A stretch of 64,000 nucleotides of DNA from Rhyacophila brunnea (taxonomy: Eukaryota > Arthropoda > Insecta > Trichoptera > Rhyacophilidae), in the NCBI GenBank assembly GCA_022495005.1, contig JAGYXB010001002.1, positions 744,001 to 808,000 on the forward strand, given 5' to 3'. Every line of letters starts with the position of its first letter. Position 1 is the first letter of the stretch. The notes below the pieces were generated by a model that saw only the letters and a list, made by a program, of their open reading frames with translations, was not told where the DNA came from and did no database searches. The translations under genes and the position numbers were made by a program. Positions 20,902-33,939 of this stretch are shown one piece after another.

Positions 20902-22193
20902 CGAGGGTAGCCGTTTATATTTCGGGAACAACAAACAAAAACAATTTTTTTATCAATGAAAACAGTTTTATTGTTTTTCAAAATATTCTCCACGATAATT
21001 TATACACTTTTCCATGCATTTGAACCAATCTGAAAAACATGTTTGCCACTTTACAGAAGGTAACTCCAAAACATGGTTTTTGAATGCATCAACCACCTCT
21101 TCTGGTGTAGAAAATCGTTGACCACGCAATTTATCTTTGACTGTCTGGAATAAAAAGAAATCATTTGGTGCCAAGTCGGAGCTGTACGGCGGATGATCTA
21201 TAAATTTGATGTTTTGAGTACTCAAATAGGCGCTTGTTTGAGCCGATGTGTGAGAGTTCGTATTGTCTTGATGAAGGATGATTTGACGCCGGCGGTTGCT
21301 TTTCCTTATTTCACCAAAAACTTCTAGCAAACAAATGGTTCTGTACCATTCAGAATTGACTGTTCTACGATTTTCTAAAGGCATAGTTGCGGCATGGTCC
21401 GTTTTTCCGAAAACAACAGGCGACCATTTGCTTCGAAGTGCTTGAGCGCGAGCAACTTTTGTTGGTTTAAGCTCATTTTGGAAGACCCATACGGTCGACT
21501 GCTGTTTACTTTCGGGCTCATACGTATAGATCCAAGATTCGTCACCTGTAACAATCTTATAAACGTTTTTTGAAGCACCTCGATCGTATTTTTTTGATCA
21601 TTTCATTGCATTAATCGACACGCGCCTTTTTTGTGCGATTGTCAAATTATGCGGGATCGATCGCGAACATAGCTTCTTCACGCCTAAATGTTCATGCAAG
21701 ATCGTATACACGCTGGTGTTATTAATGCCCAGAGATGCCTCAATCTCACAGTATGTCACATGACGATCTTGCATTGTCAGTTCACGCACAGCATCGATGT
21801 TTTCTGGAGAAACAACCGATTTTGGACGACCTTCACGCGGTTCGTCTGTGAGCAAACGACGACCACGATAAAATTCGCTGAACCAGTGATATACCGTAGT
21901 TTTTGATGGTGCTTCGTCACCATATAAACCACTAGGTTCAGTAATGCACTGTTTTCACGATAATCCACGTCGAAAGTTGTGAAAAATAATCGCACGAAAA
22001 TTTTCACGAGTTAATTCCATTTTTGGCCGAGATAAATTTTTCAAATGAATTTAAAAAAAATAAAAAGCGTCTGTTTGTTAAAACGTTCTAAGTACTTTTG
22101 CCGTTAAAAATGTCAAACTTCAAAATGCAGAAGTCAAATTGCACCTAGCAACACCAGTGTTGCCAATTCCCGAAATATAAACGGCAACCCATG
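20902..22193 (-). mobile_element. Mariner element, near complete
   Basis: This 1,292-bp element is flanked by TA (20900-20901 and 22194-22195). Its ends, CGAGGGTAGCCGTTTATATT and on the opposite strand CATGGGTTGCCGTTTATATT, are inverted repeats of about 27 bp. One minus-strand frame spanning 20968-22020 encodes a full-length mariner transposase apart from two in-frame stops (see next entry). The length is typical of mariner. Confidence 0.92.
20968..22020 (-). pseudogene. Mariner transposase, inactivated by two in-frame stops
   Basis: From ATG at 22018-22020 to TAA at 20968-20970 the reading frame is 351 codons with no frameshift, but TGA occurs at 21955-21957 (codon 22) and 21598-21600 (codon 141). 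The product would be a DNA transposase that binds the terminal repeats and cuts and pastes the element. Visible motifs are the HTH region ending VYHWFSEFYRGR, REGRPKSVV, the first catalytic aspartate in TGDESWIYTYEP, the second in ILHQDNTNSHTS, and the third in HPPYSSDLAPNDFFLF, giving the D,D34D arrangement of mariner. All three catalytic aspartates are retained. Both stops are consistent with single-base changes (CGA or TGG to TGA). The element cannot make a full transposase without readthrough. Confidence 0.9.
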
Positions 22194-22979
22194 TAATATC
22201 GTCAGGATCTTATGAAATTTTTCAGTTTACTAGGATTTTTCTGGGGTTTCTAAAAATTAGGTACCTATGTATGTATTTTCAATAGAAATAAATTGTGTAA
22301 AAACGTCTATAGTATTTATTATGTAAAAATAAGAAAATTACTATATTCCTTCCACAGAGTAAAGGTTGTAGCCTTTGTTAGCGATTCGCTCATACTCATT
22401 GAGTATTTACACTGGATCAAGTAAACATACACGAAAAAACATGTGCATTATATTAATTATCCGCTGTTCGGCTTCGTATTTCTACGAAAACGGTTGCTCT
22501 TAACTCTGAACTAATCCAACGTGGGTTCAAATCTGGGATTTATATTTAAACCATTTTTAATAACCTCAAAAACTAATTAAACTAACTACCTAATGCATTA
22601 TAATTTGCATTGTCATGTATGAATAATAAAATTCAGCATAGGTAAAATAGATAAAAGGAATAATTTATAATATTCGTAGCGTTTGATCCTTTGAAATGCT
22701 ATCGATTCCCAAATGTTTATCGGCTATTGTATAACACTATTCCCTCGATGACATAATACAAATAAACCCTTTCGTTTGCACAAAAAGTACCTAACTTGTA
22801 TCGCAATATTCTCACATGACTGCACATTTTATTGTAAACCGAACGGGTAAAATGTCGTTGGGTTTGTTACTAACTTGTTAAAGCTGTGAAATTCCCATGC
22901 GATTGGAATGCCTACGAATTTCATGATTGCTTAAAATTTGATCTTTTTTGTTGTTTGGTAGGTAAGTCGCTCGTTCACA

Positions 22980-23479
22980 CAGTGACGTCCCGTGGGGGTA
23001 GGCAGATTGGGCGTCGTTTGGGGAGTTATTCGAAGGGCGGCAAATCGACGAGAATCATTCATATATGTATAAATAGCTACATAAATTTAGTAATAACGGA
23101 AATATCTTCCCATTAAAAATTTCAACTCACTGGTTGGAAACAAAATGTACTAATTAAGATAGAAGGTTTGGCAGAACTGTAATTATTTTGTCGGGTTCGC
23201 GATGTCTAGTTTACTTCGGTTGTTCTTGGATGTTATATCCTTGATGATCAACAATGGCATATATTTTTAAGTGTATCTGAATGAAACCTTGGACTCGCAG
23301 TATTGTCTATTGAAGCAGAGATGGCATTTAAATAAAATTAGATTTAGTGGTAATTATATTTTGCTAGTAATGTTTACATACAACACATTTCTTAGATATT
23401 GAAGTCATGAAAGGATGATAAAAAATACTGAAAGCATTATAAAAAAAATGGGGTGGCATTTTGTCCAGGGACGTCACTG
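22980..23479. mobile_element. hAT-like element, CAGTGACGTCCC family, copy 1
   Basis: Ends are CAGTGACGTCCC and GGGACGTCACTG, perfectly inverted. If the element is taken as starting at 22981, the flanks GTTCACAC and GATCACAC agree at 7 of 8 positions. It is 500 bp and non-coding, and related to 26716-27156 (inverted) and 45798-46300. Confidence 0.75.
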
Positions 23480-25150
23480 ATCACACCGTGTTTTAATGCT
23501 CGCTAAATGTGACTTACGATTAGGACTAAAATGTTTGTATGTTTTTTTGCCTATAGGTACCACAAAAGTTTTTAATGTTCTACAATGTGGGGCTTAGAAA
23601 TGTGTGCTTCGGTGTTCTATGGTATCACAATTAATTCCCTGGGGACTGCTGGATATTTGAAATATTTAATAATTTCAGGCAGTCGTAATTCAATGCGCTG
23701 TTGTATGATCATGATCATATGCGAGCACACAAATGGGGGTGTTTCGAGTCCAGATCCCTACAAATTATTTAAATAAATGGAAAATTACTCCTTCTTCCTC
23801 TTCGTTGGGATCTCATGAATGAGGACCATAGCCCGAATGGTTTGGCTGTCAAACAGGTTTCTCAACTGGTTGGCATTCACAACGGACTGTGATCACTAGA
23901 AGACCCACGGCACTCATGAATCGGAGCAACCATCTTGAGCATCAAAAATGTTTGATTTAATTTTCTAATGTGGTATGTATAAAAAAGAAAACAGCGCGGA
24001 TGATACAAACGGACACTAACGATCCTAATAATTATAACCGTAGGCCACGCGCATTCCATAACCACTTCTGAATCTGGATGCGACAGCTCGCAATAACTCG
24101 TAGGTGAGTTAGTGAGTGAGCACACTTAGTTATGCATGCGGCCCATGTGGTGATTTGTTTATGTTTATAGCTAGATTCAAAGTGAGAAGTTTCTGGGTAT
24201 GGGAAATGTACCAGGAAAGTATGGACTGTTAGAAGTTTTAAGTAGTAGGCGGGGTATATAATTGTGAAAGTCAGTGGGTGTTTATTAACCCCGCCCCCTT
24301 CCACCGCCTAAAAAATCAATAAGAAATAATTATGAATATACTTTCGAAATGACTTATTTATGATTTTTAGTTTCAAATTGTCTGAAAATTCTTCATGTAG
24401 GCACCTACTTATTTTCGGCTATCTAAAAATATACAAAAAAAAATCTAAACCGATATACCTGCATACTCACCATCTACTGAGAATTCTAATTCTCAGCATA
24501 TCTACGAAACCCACTCTCAAACAGTGGTGGCTTAATGTAGGTACGTGACTGACAGGTTTGAAGGCACCCTTGTGAAATAAATTACCTACTGATTTACCTA
24601 TATAATACGTACTTTAATTACAATACTTATCTGGGGAAATAAAATTTAAATCGGTTGAATTCAATTATTTTGTTGTGTAAATTAAGATAGAGAAGCGGCT
24701 TGATTTCGCACAGGGGTGACAAAGTACCTTGGGACGGGTCTTATTATTAATACTTCTGTGGGTTTTAAGACCTTCGAATTGAATGGCAATAAAGGTGTGG
24801 TATTTTATCTTCCAACTGATTACACATTTTTGACTCCTTCATAAAAATGCAGTTAAATATTATATAAGTATTGGTTATTTCAGTGAAAAGTTTCTTACGT
24901 CTGTGTTACCTGTAGATCGAGAAGGGCGCGTGCTCACCTGAGGCAAAACTTGACTGGCCGCAGCTGTCGTCATTTCAATGCAATGAAAAGTGGAAACACC
25001 CGTGATAAATAGTGGTAAAAGCTTCCATAAGATGGATATCATATTTTGACATCGATTGAATTAAATCGATTCTGATTCTACACAGATAGAAAATATAAAT
25101 AATATCTATAAAAATATAATATTAACCGTAAGTTAAGTACATATGGCAAC

Positions 25151-25720
25151 TAGGGATTACAATACCGGTATTTCAAAAATAAAGAATACCGGTATTTTCG
25201 GTATTAAGAAAGTGAATTTAATGTCGTTTTTTCATTACTTACTACTCTATTAGGTACATATATTAAATTTAGTGTATAAATTTTATGCCGCCAAAACACA
25301 AATACATTGACTGAAACCAAAAAAATATTAAAACGAAATCCCTCAAATTGTTACGATGAATAATTCACGTATTTCGAAAAAGAAAATATTCGTGGCGAAT
25401 ATTTCCAATTATTCTATAAAATTTGATCCAAGTTGATAGTATCATCTAAAAAACGTTGAATTTGATAGAGATTTTTCTGTACGTACCCAAACTTATGGTA
25501 TTTGTAAAAATAAGCAGTTCTGAAATAATATGATCTATACCTACATATTGATAAAAATCAACATAATAACTGTAGGGACATATTTTAGGTTGCTATACAA
25601 TAGTGTTAATAAATTTGAATAGTTATATTTATTAATAGGTTTTTTTTAACGAATACCGATATTCAATAAGAAATACCGAAATACCGGTATTGATATACTC
25701 ATTCGGTATTGGAATCCCTA
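25151..25720. mobile_element. hAT-like MITE with exact 8-bp target duplication
   Basis: Ends TAGGGATTACAATACCGGTA and the inverted CGGTATTGGAATCCCTA are flanked by identical ATGGCAAC (25143-25150 and 25721-25728). AATACCGGTATT palindromes recur at both subterminal regions. It is 570 bp with no coding potential. Confidence 0.85.
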
Positions 25721-25800
25721 ATGGCAACACAAAAATATATTATCCATAGTATGATAATAAATATTAATTTGAAAAAAGAACTGTCGACGTGATCATCTAA

Positions 25801-26210
25801 TAATTACAAGATAAAAAGTACTTTTTATATACCACATTTTTAAACTTTCTCTTGAATCATATAAACTTGACAAGTCTATGTATTAATAAATACTTTTTTT
25901 GTACTTGATAGAAATACTGAATAAATACCTATAGAATACTGAAATGTCATTTTGACATTTCGTATTGATTTCCATAGTAACGCACGTATATATTAATAAT
26001 TTAGTTGCTAGGACCCCCTTAGCAATCAATAATAGTGTTTTACTTTTTACGATTTTTTTCCGAAATAACTTTCCATATAAAAAAGAATTAACTGAAAATG
26101 AATTCAATTCTGCTTAAAGATGGCTAAAAGTATTAAAAGAATGCATTGTCGTCGTGTTCTGATGTATTCTAAATTTTCAAATGTCTAGCTAGTCGGGAAA
26201 TTAGTCAAAC
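25801..26210. repeat. 400-bp dispersed repeat, copy 1
   Basis: Collinear with 36284-36682 over its full length with high identity (by eye roughly 85-90%). Shared blocks include CCATAGTAACGCACGTATAT and AAAGATGGCTAAAAGTATTA. No terminal inverted repeats or coding sequence are recognised. Confidence 0.75.
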
Positions 26211-26376
26211 ATCTTCAATCGTCCAATACAAATCTTGGTCAAACAAGAATCATGCTTGTTTGGCAAAACCCTAATAAAATGTCGGGAAACCACCCCATAC
26301 ATGGCTGACAATTAAGTACAAAATATAAATAATATACAATCACTTCAGAAACATACATGTTAGAAAAAATCTTGAT

Positions 26377-26480
26377 GCCGGACAGGATCCGAAACTGCAC
26401 CCAACGGATTCCGGCCAGTGTCTTTTACTTATTTAGTCACCTGCACCATAGTTAATAATTACGACGAAATTAACTAATAG
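26377..26480 (-). repeat. tRNA-like SINE remnant
   Basis: A degenerate B box lies on the minus strand (complement of GGACAGGATCCGAAACTG). CGACGAAATTAACTAATAGC follows and is shared with 60847-60868 and, less well, 38003-38020. Confidence 0.4.
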
Positions 26481-26715
26481 CCATATAACTGAAGCGCTTT
26501 TCAAATTTCGCTATTTTTCACGAAAGGTTTTCTGGTTTAATCAAGGTATGTACCAATAATAATATTATGTACTTACCTTGATTTATAGCCAATCTCAGAA
26601 TATCTCAAAATTTTAGTCTTAATATTAACATAGGTACACATTGATAAGATAACATGCATGTTTTAGCCAGCCATGGTGACTCACATATATCACGATGTAA
26701 ATAGTATTCCATTGG

Positions 26716-27156
26716 CAGTAGCGTCTTTTGACAAAATGTCACCCTTGGGCATATTTAGAACGCAGCCCTTTTTCATTTTAGGCTCAAACAGCATGCAAAT
26801 TTATTGGGTGGGTAAATACATAGGTAACTGTTTTAGATAGACAATTGCAACATAAATATATATTTGAGACACTGACAGATTAGGAGGCACGCTTGTAATT
26901 TTTTTGCCTATGCGATAAACCGCAATGAGTATTAAAATACCAAAATAGAAAATGTTGCCAGGACATGCCCCAATTAATTTTTAAACTAAGCTGTCGATAC
27001 TTTCTAATGAAACGATACCATAGTTTACTTTGTGAAAAGCCGCTAATGCTTTCAAAAATTGTAATAATATTAATATTCGTTCCTTCACTTGCCGCCCTTT
27101 ACCATGTGCCGCCCCTAAGCAACATACGACCTGCCTAGCCTCACTGGACGTCACTG
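26716..27156. mobile_element. hAT-like element, CAGTGACGTCCC family, copy 2 (inverted)
   Basis: Ends CAGTAGCGTC and GACGTCACTG are flanked by TCCATTGG (26708-26715) and TGCATTGG (27157-27164), 7 of 8 identical. Relative to the copy at 45798 it lies on the opposite strand (GCAGGTCGTATGTTGCTTAG after complementing). Confidence 0.72.
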
Positions 27157-28679
27157 TGCATTGGTGAAATAACGGTAAATATAATATAATATGTATTCAG
27201 AAATATAATCAGAATGGAGATGATATCCTGCATAAGATACATTATTCAGCCTTCAGCAAAGTAGGCGTGTAACTTCATATGGATGAGGGTAAAAAGTGTC
27301 TCTTTATAACGGGAGGTCTGCATCACGGCGTCCATTTTAATTTTTATTTCTTTGTAATGGCGTGCCAAGAGGATGCCTTCGAGTCTTTTTTACAACATTC
27401 GGCTCGTTGAAGGAGGCTCACATTATTTTCATTGCAATATAAATCCCGATAACATTCTTCCTTGTGCGTACGTACGCGGTCATCAGAAAACGATTGGTCA
27501 TATTGTATCATAAATATTATTAAAACATTGTATAATTAAATATCCCAAAGTAAAAGTACTATCGGTGACGACATGCGTTGCGTAGGAGCGACATATAATA
27601 ACATACGGTGAATGGACGAACGAAAACAAAATATGACGACTTTTGAGAGCATTTGCGGTTTTCCACAAAGCAGACGATGCGGTAGCTTCAATAGAAAGTA
27701 TTGACAATGGATTTACTTGCAGCAATATTTTAAAATATCGCGATAATAACTGTTTACACATAAAAGTGCTGACTGTCTCGCCAATTTCATTCTTAAAGAG
27801 TAAGCGAAACGCGATGTTGTCATTTTATAGTACTATTTGACAGGTCGTGAAAATCAGTTAACCTCAAAATGAGTCTGCGTGGTGTAGTTCGTTTTTTTCC
27901 GGTAGGTTCGCCACTATCGTTCTACTGCGCGGGCGCAGATATCAAACAAATCCCATCTGTCGCGTGAAAATTCAGAAGCTTCCGACCTTTTTGATTCATG
28001 CATGCAATCTTGCAACTTGCATGATAATATACATACATGTTTACACGTGCATTTACTTGTTATGGCCGTGATAATACGTACTGTCAGCAGTAAATCCATG
28101 CACGTATAAACGGGGTAAGTATAATAATATATTGACGCATAATATTGATATTCGAATCTAGGTGGTGAAATTCACATGATGATAATATAATATTCTCGGT
28201 AAGTAATTATTTTTATTCGTTTTTATCGAATTTTAAAGATAACAGAAAAGATGTACTTAGGTAAGTAAATTAGAAATACAATCAAATCGTATACTACATT
28301 ATTTATATAAAATTCCGATTGATTCAAAAATAGGTTAGCATGTAGATGTTTGTAAATATCTAGTCGTACCTACCTATCAAATTATTATTTATTAATAATG
28401 ACAGCTTTATTATCAGATATTTGACACCAATCAATATGAATTTAATGTTCTTATTGAATTTTTAAAAAATAGATCAATGCTTACTGCCTGCAATCCTCTA
28501 CGAATATGATCTTAATGACACGGCCATCTCTTTGTATCATCACGAACTATGATACGGCGAAACGTAATGCGTACAAAATAATATGCATGTCCTCGCGTGA
28601 AAATCGTGATGTAGGTATAAAAAAGGCATCGATGAAGGACAAAGGTATGTTGAAGGGTTTCGCTTTGAAATATCACTGC

Positions 28680-28990
28680 CTTGAGAGGCTTTGACAATTT
28701 ATAACAAGAGTGTTTTAAGATCAACAATGATTGTGGGGGAGCATTTTTAGTGAACCGGAGCGCTCGATAATTTCCCAAATATATTACTTAAGTAACACAT
28801 TTATCTAATTTTATGTAAGTATATTTTATAAAAAAAAAAGTGTGTTAGATTTTTTGTGTCACCTTCATAGACAAGACGGTCAAATTATGTTTTAAACAAG
28901 ACGGAGCGATAATCCATGAGATTTCATGAACCGGAGCTGCGCTCCGGTGTGTTTCGGTCCATTTCAAACTCAATTTTGAAGAGGTTGCAT
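28680..28990. repeat. Inverted member of the GCGCTCCGGTTCG family
   Basis: GTGAACCGGAGCGCTCGATA near 28750 and ATGAACCGGAGCTGCGCTCC near 28925 are the same motifs as at 19301-19562 and 49920-50175 in reverse order. The middle part (GACGGTCAAATTATGTTTTA) also corresponds. Ends are degenerate. Confidence 0.5.
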
Positions 28991-29033
28991 TATTATCATT
29001 TATCTCAATGAAAAATTGTTTTTTTTTTAGTCA

Positions 29034-29088
29034 ATATATATATATATAATTTAAAAAAAAAATATATATATATATAATAATATAATAA
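29034..29088. repeat. AT microsatellite
   Basis: Two long (TA)n tracts separated by an A-run. Confidence 0.85.
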
Positions 29089-30156
29089 GAACAAAACATT
29101 GGTTTATTGTGAATCGCCAAAACGTTGTCTATGTATCAACCTCTCCCAAAAAGAGATTTAAATATTACAGCTAGCCGGACCAAGAACAGTGGATGACCTG
29201 GGCTGTAGTGCTGGAAATAAGAATAAATATAATTGACCGTGTTTTTAAATAAAATTATATGAAATCAAATGGGAAAATCATCGTAGGTATTATTTTAGGT
29301 TCACTCTGTGAAATGATTACAGAAAATAATGTTATTTTTTGTACAATTAGGATGTTATTGCGCTTAATTTGATTAGTGCGAGAATTTTTAAGTCATTATC
29401 TATTTTGAAAGTTATGTAAGAATGTGCTTCTCGATTTTAAAATTCGTATCTAAACCATTAAAATACCTACGTGTCTATAAAGTTCTATATTTATTATTTT
29501 CACGTAATGTTCACTTCATATCATGCATATTATAATATAATATAATATAATATCCATATTATGGACTTCACAATTTTATTCAAAAATCGTAACCATACTC
29601 ACCACGGTAGTTAAAAACAACGGAAAGTAAAGTAAACACCCCGAAAACGGCATTGGAATCGTAATCCTCTGAACTTAACTCAACGTGTTCTAATGTTGGT
29701 ACTATTATGAAAGGTTTATTTTTAAATTGTAAAGTAAAAATAATTACATTACATACCTAATGATACCTACGTTTTGAGAGACCGATTAAAATAAGCCAGA
29801 ATCGGCATTTGGTGGTCAAATAAGCGGAGTAGTTATAAAATATTTAATATATAATTTTATTTCTGTCTGTTATAATTATATTTAAAAATTGCAACCGATT
29901 ATTTGTAGAGAGCGATGCTGGTAAAATTCCGGGAAAGCAGGCCCGTAGATATTAGACCGTGTCATCCTACGGCACACTGAACGGCAAACATTCGTCATTA
30001 ATTGGTTCCAACCAGTTACTTGGGCTGTATCTGGATCACTTTGTCGATATCTGGTCGATTTAGTTTTAAATATAAACTCTCCCAGGCCCTGATGAAAATA
30101 AACATTTTTTGAAAAGAATTATTCAATTTATAATAATTAATGATTATGCCATATTA

Positions 30157-32028
30157 TCTCTATATATATAAAAATCTCGTGTCACGATGTTTGTGGTCGA
30201 ACTCCTCCGAAATGGCTTGACCGATTTTTATGATTTTTTTAATGTATATTTGTTAGGTATGAGAATAGGTCAACAAGTATATTTCATACCGCTAGGTGAT
30301 TAGGGTATCTCTATCCAGAAAAATTTTCTTTTATTTTTTTGACAATTTTTTTTTGTATTTTTTTTATTATTTGGCATAAAAAAATACCTATAACCCCAAA
30401 TTTTAACTCTCCTACCCTCACCCTCCCATTTTTTAATCGCGATTTTATTATTTTTGTATGAACAAATTTAACCGTCGTTCGTATTTCAAACAGAACGAAA
30501 TTATTTATGTTGTTGAATGACAGATGGTGCTACGTCCGAGAAGAATTCAAGAGAAGCGTCGCGTCATTTTGACATTTCATTCGGCATATCACAACGCAGT
30601 GCGTGCAAAATTTTGTACGATTTATTTTAATTTATCTATTTTTATGTGCGTGTATTACAGTGCACAATGCCAGCAAGACGCAAGAGGGGGCATTTAGGCC
30701 GTCGAACGAATAAAGCAATAAACATGCGAAATAGTAGAGCAGAAAGAACAGACGAACAAATCCAACAATAGAACAAAAATGTGCGTGTAAGCATGTCGCA
30801 ATTATGTGCATCTCAATCATAAGAGGCACGAGCTGAATGAAATCAACAACGACAATTGGAACGGAGCCAAGCGCGCCGGTTCGTAGTTAACACACGCAGA
30901 GCAAATGACCGACAACGCCAACAAGTACATCGAACATTTACATCCGCTTCGTTCCTTCGTCTCGCATTCGAGTACGAGCCAGATATTGAATATTCCGCTC
31001 ATCCGAAAGTGCTGATTGGTGTATGGACAAAGAATGTCCCCATTGTCATGCGCTCAAATTTAAACATGAGTCAGCCGGGATGTGTTGCGCATCAGGAAAA
31101 GTGCAACTACCAGAAATTGAGATACCACCAGAACCATTGAACGGCTTGCTCATCGGCACGGTTCCAGATTCAAACCTGTTCCTGAAGTCCATTCGCACAT
31201 TCAATTCATGCTTCCAAATGACTTCGTTCGGAGCAACAGAAATAGTTCACAATACTGCGGCAAATGGTCAACAATTCCATTCTACGTTCAAAATCAAAGG
31301 CCAAGTATACCACAAAGTAGGCTCATTGCTGCCAATGCCAAACGAACCACATAATTTTTTACAAATCTATTTCGTGGGCGGTGAGGACATCAATCATGTG
31401 GATGCACGTTGCGGCTACAATGGCCTCAATTAGCCTATTTCCAGGCGCATCGTTGGCGAACTGGACGCCCTGTTGAAGGAGCACAATGAATTATTGAAAT
31501 TCTTCAAAGCACACATGCACGAATTGCAAAGTGACAATCACGCTATTGTCATCAATCCTGATAAAACACCAGCTGGAGAGCACGTGCGTCGATTCAATGC
31601 ACCTGTTGTTGACGACATTGCTGGAATCATGGTTGGCGACCGCACATCGACGCGAGATATCGTGATTCGAAGAAGAAACAATAATCTGGAGTTCATCGCT
31701 GACACACACCGTTCATACGACGCTCTCCAATATCCGCTAATTTTCTGGAAGGGACAAGACGGATATTGCATAAACATTAAACAACGAGATCCTGTCACAG
31801 GTAATTCATTCATTATGAACATCATTAGTCATTTTGAATTTAGAAAATGAATGGTTGATGTTTTTTTTTGTTTTTATCGGCGGTCATCGTCTACAGCGCT
31901 CTATTCCTCTTTCTGTCATAGATCCTATCCCCACACACTTACGATACATTCGTTATTTTTTATTTAACAACCAAAATATTCACTAGAAATAATTTATTTG
32001 GCAGAACAACGTTTGCCGGGTGAGCTAG
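30157..32028 (+). mobile_element. Decayed Helitron
   Basis: It starts TCTCTATATATATAAAAATC after an A and ends ...GTTTGCCGGGTGAGCTAG before a T, the TC...CTAG|T boundaries expected for a rolling-circle Helitron. The coding remnant at 30667-31850 corresponds to the N-terminal region of a Rep/helicase protein. The HUH nuclease and helicase domains are deleted: the coding sequence runs directly into 3' end sequence at about 31850. Confidence 0.8.
30667..31850 (+). pseudogene. Helitron Rep/helicase N-terminal fragment, broken
   Basis: Starting at ATG 30667 (MPARRKRGHLGRRTNKAI), the frame has several stops before 30856, continues open (LERSQARRFVVN...) to about 31020, then shifts to another frame at MDKECPHCHALKFKHESAGM. 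A stop at 31431-31433 interrupts before RRIVGELDALLKEHNELLKF. The cysteine/histidine cluster CPHCHALKF-CC, the FNSCFQMTSFGA block and YDALQYPLIFW are characteristic of Helitron-encoded proteins ahead of the Rep domain. The catalytic HUH and tyrosines are absent. It is not functional. Confidence 0.8.
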
Positions 32029-33939
32029 TATTTTTATAATATAAGTAGGCACTATTTTTAGCCCATATTGATGGATTGAACAAATAAATAACATTCATAT
32101 CGACGAAGATAGGTATATTTATGACGGGTTAATTTTAGATGTAGGTATTGTAATCTTGATTTAATAATATGTTCCGAGCTGTGATCGTATCTACCTGTCG
32201 AGTGAGCAAATATTTATATTGGTTTGAAAACTTCTTTTAATTTCCGTTTTCCGCTATTATATCTACATGTCCATGATTCAAAATGATAGATTCTTAAGTG
32301 TTTAATTAAATAAATTGCAAGTCGTGAGAGATTTTAAAATGTCAATAAATTCTTGCGCAAAGGCGATAATATAAGATGAGAGTTGAACAAATGAGCGGAT
32401 CGATAGCAATTTGACTTTTTGCACGTCTCTGTTTCATTCAAAGCGTCGTTGTTTTTCATGTGAATTTTCCCATTGATATTATTAGCTTCGAAGTGCGCAT
32501 GCGTCCAGCTTGTCGGCGCATGTGCAGAATTTTAATTAGTCAACTCTTGCGCATCTCGTGAAAAGATGCTGAAAAGTTGAGAGCAAGAAATGAAATAATG
32601 TTGATAATGGTCCAGAAAAGAACGATGAAACCATGATTGCGATCCGTATATTATACAATAATTATGCAGAACATAGGCATAAAACGGGTGATGTAGAGCT
32701 ACTAAAGATATCAACAGTTTTAAAATTAATCAAAACCTAGTAGTATCTAAAGACATTAATAATAAAAAGAATGATAATCTTTCCAATAAAAAGAATGATT
32801 TCAAATATGCATCCATCGAAGGCTTTCGTCTTATTAGTGTGTATTATTTTATGGTTTGTAGTTTATTAATTATATCTCTCGAATATTATGTAAGAGAGAT
32901 TTTTGAAGAATGTTTTTATTTAGTTTTAAATCAAGTTTCAATAAAAATCTTTTTCATGTTTTAGTAGTCGAACCTCGGTGTACTCAATACTTGAGCTGAA
33001 CTTTAGTTGTCATATAAAAAAAGAAAATCTAGTAATACCTATACCGCTTTAAACGTATACACAATATTAGGTAGGTAGGTATAATGTATTGTCAATTGAT
33101 AGAGTGTTATTTTAGGTGATTTTGTTGGAAACAATATCATCTTGTTAACATTCTTTCAATCGAGTATTGAAGTAGTTAGTTGACTATTGAATGGAATTCA
33201 AAGTCATTATTTAAATAATAAACAAAGTGATAAAGCCAATTAAGTGAGATTTATCATAATTTATGGTTTAACAAAGCGCTCGGTAGCCTTACTTACTGTA
33301 AAGAAATGTTGTATATATGTTAATTCACCCAAATACTACGATTCTTAACAAAAAATAACATTATCATTTATTTTAATCCAGTAGTGAGTAGTTCTATGAA
33401 ATGCTATCCCGGGTATTCTAATGTTTAACAATATGCCACATTTAGTGTATAAAAAATCACTCATATTACGTATATTGTTTCAATTTAATACATACATTCA
33501 TGATATTATATTAATATGCCTGAAATTTTACATTACAAATTACTATAATTTTAAACGTTCATAAAATAACAGGAAACAAATAAAAAGACAATAATGCAAG
33601 ACAGCAAAAGAATACATAGGTACATATATGTAATTATAAAAAAACAGTGTGATAAAAATATACAATAGGTATATCTATTTTAATATAAAATTATATATTC
33701 GTAGAAGGAAGTGTATCGAGAATGATCATATTTTAATAATTTATAAAGACGCGTCCCCATAAACTCATCTCACGCAAGTGGAATATAACCGGTGACTCCT
33801 GATGTCTTAGGTAGTTATCAGTGACACAGATATCAGTGCTAATTAATGATTGCATATTAAAGATGCATGACAACATAAATATTGTTTATAGACTGCATGT
33901 AAACATGCCTAAGGGAAAGTCAGTCGGATAACACTATTG

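Larger units (their letters stand above)
22194..30156. other. Gene-poor interval with scattered DNA transposons
   Basis: Apart from the listed elements (22980-23479, 25151-25720, 25801-26210, 26377-26460, 26716-27156, 28680-28990) it is AT-rich. A plus-strand stretch at 27643-27711 resembles 45896-45965 at both DNA and protein level. A long AT microsatellite lies at 29034-29088. No gene is recognisable. Confidence 0.6.

Noticed and set aside
24710..25010. A hAT element suggested by CACAGGGGTG and CACCCGTG
   Set aside because: Inverted ends match poorly and flanking 8-mers are unrelated.
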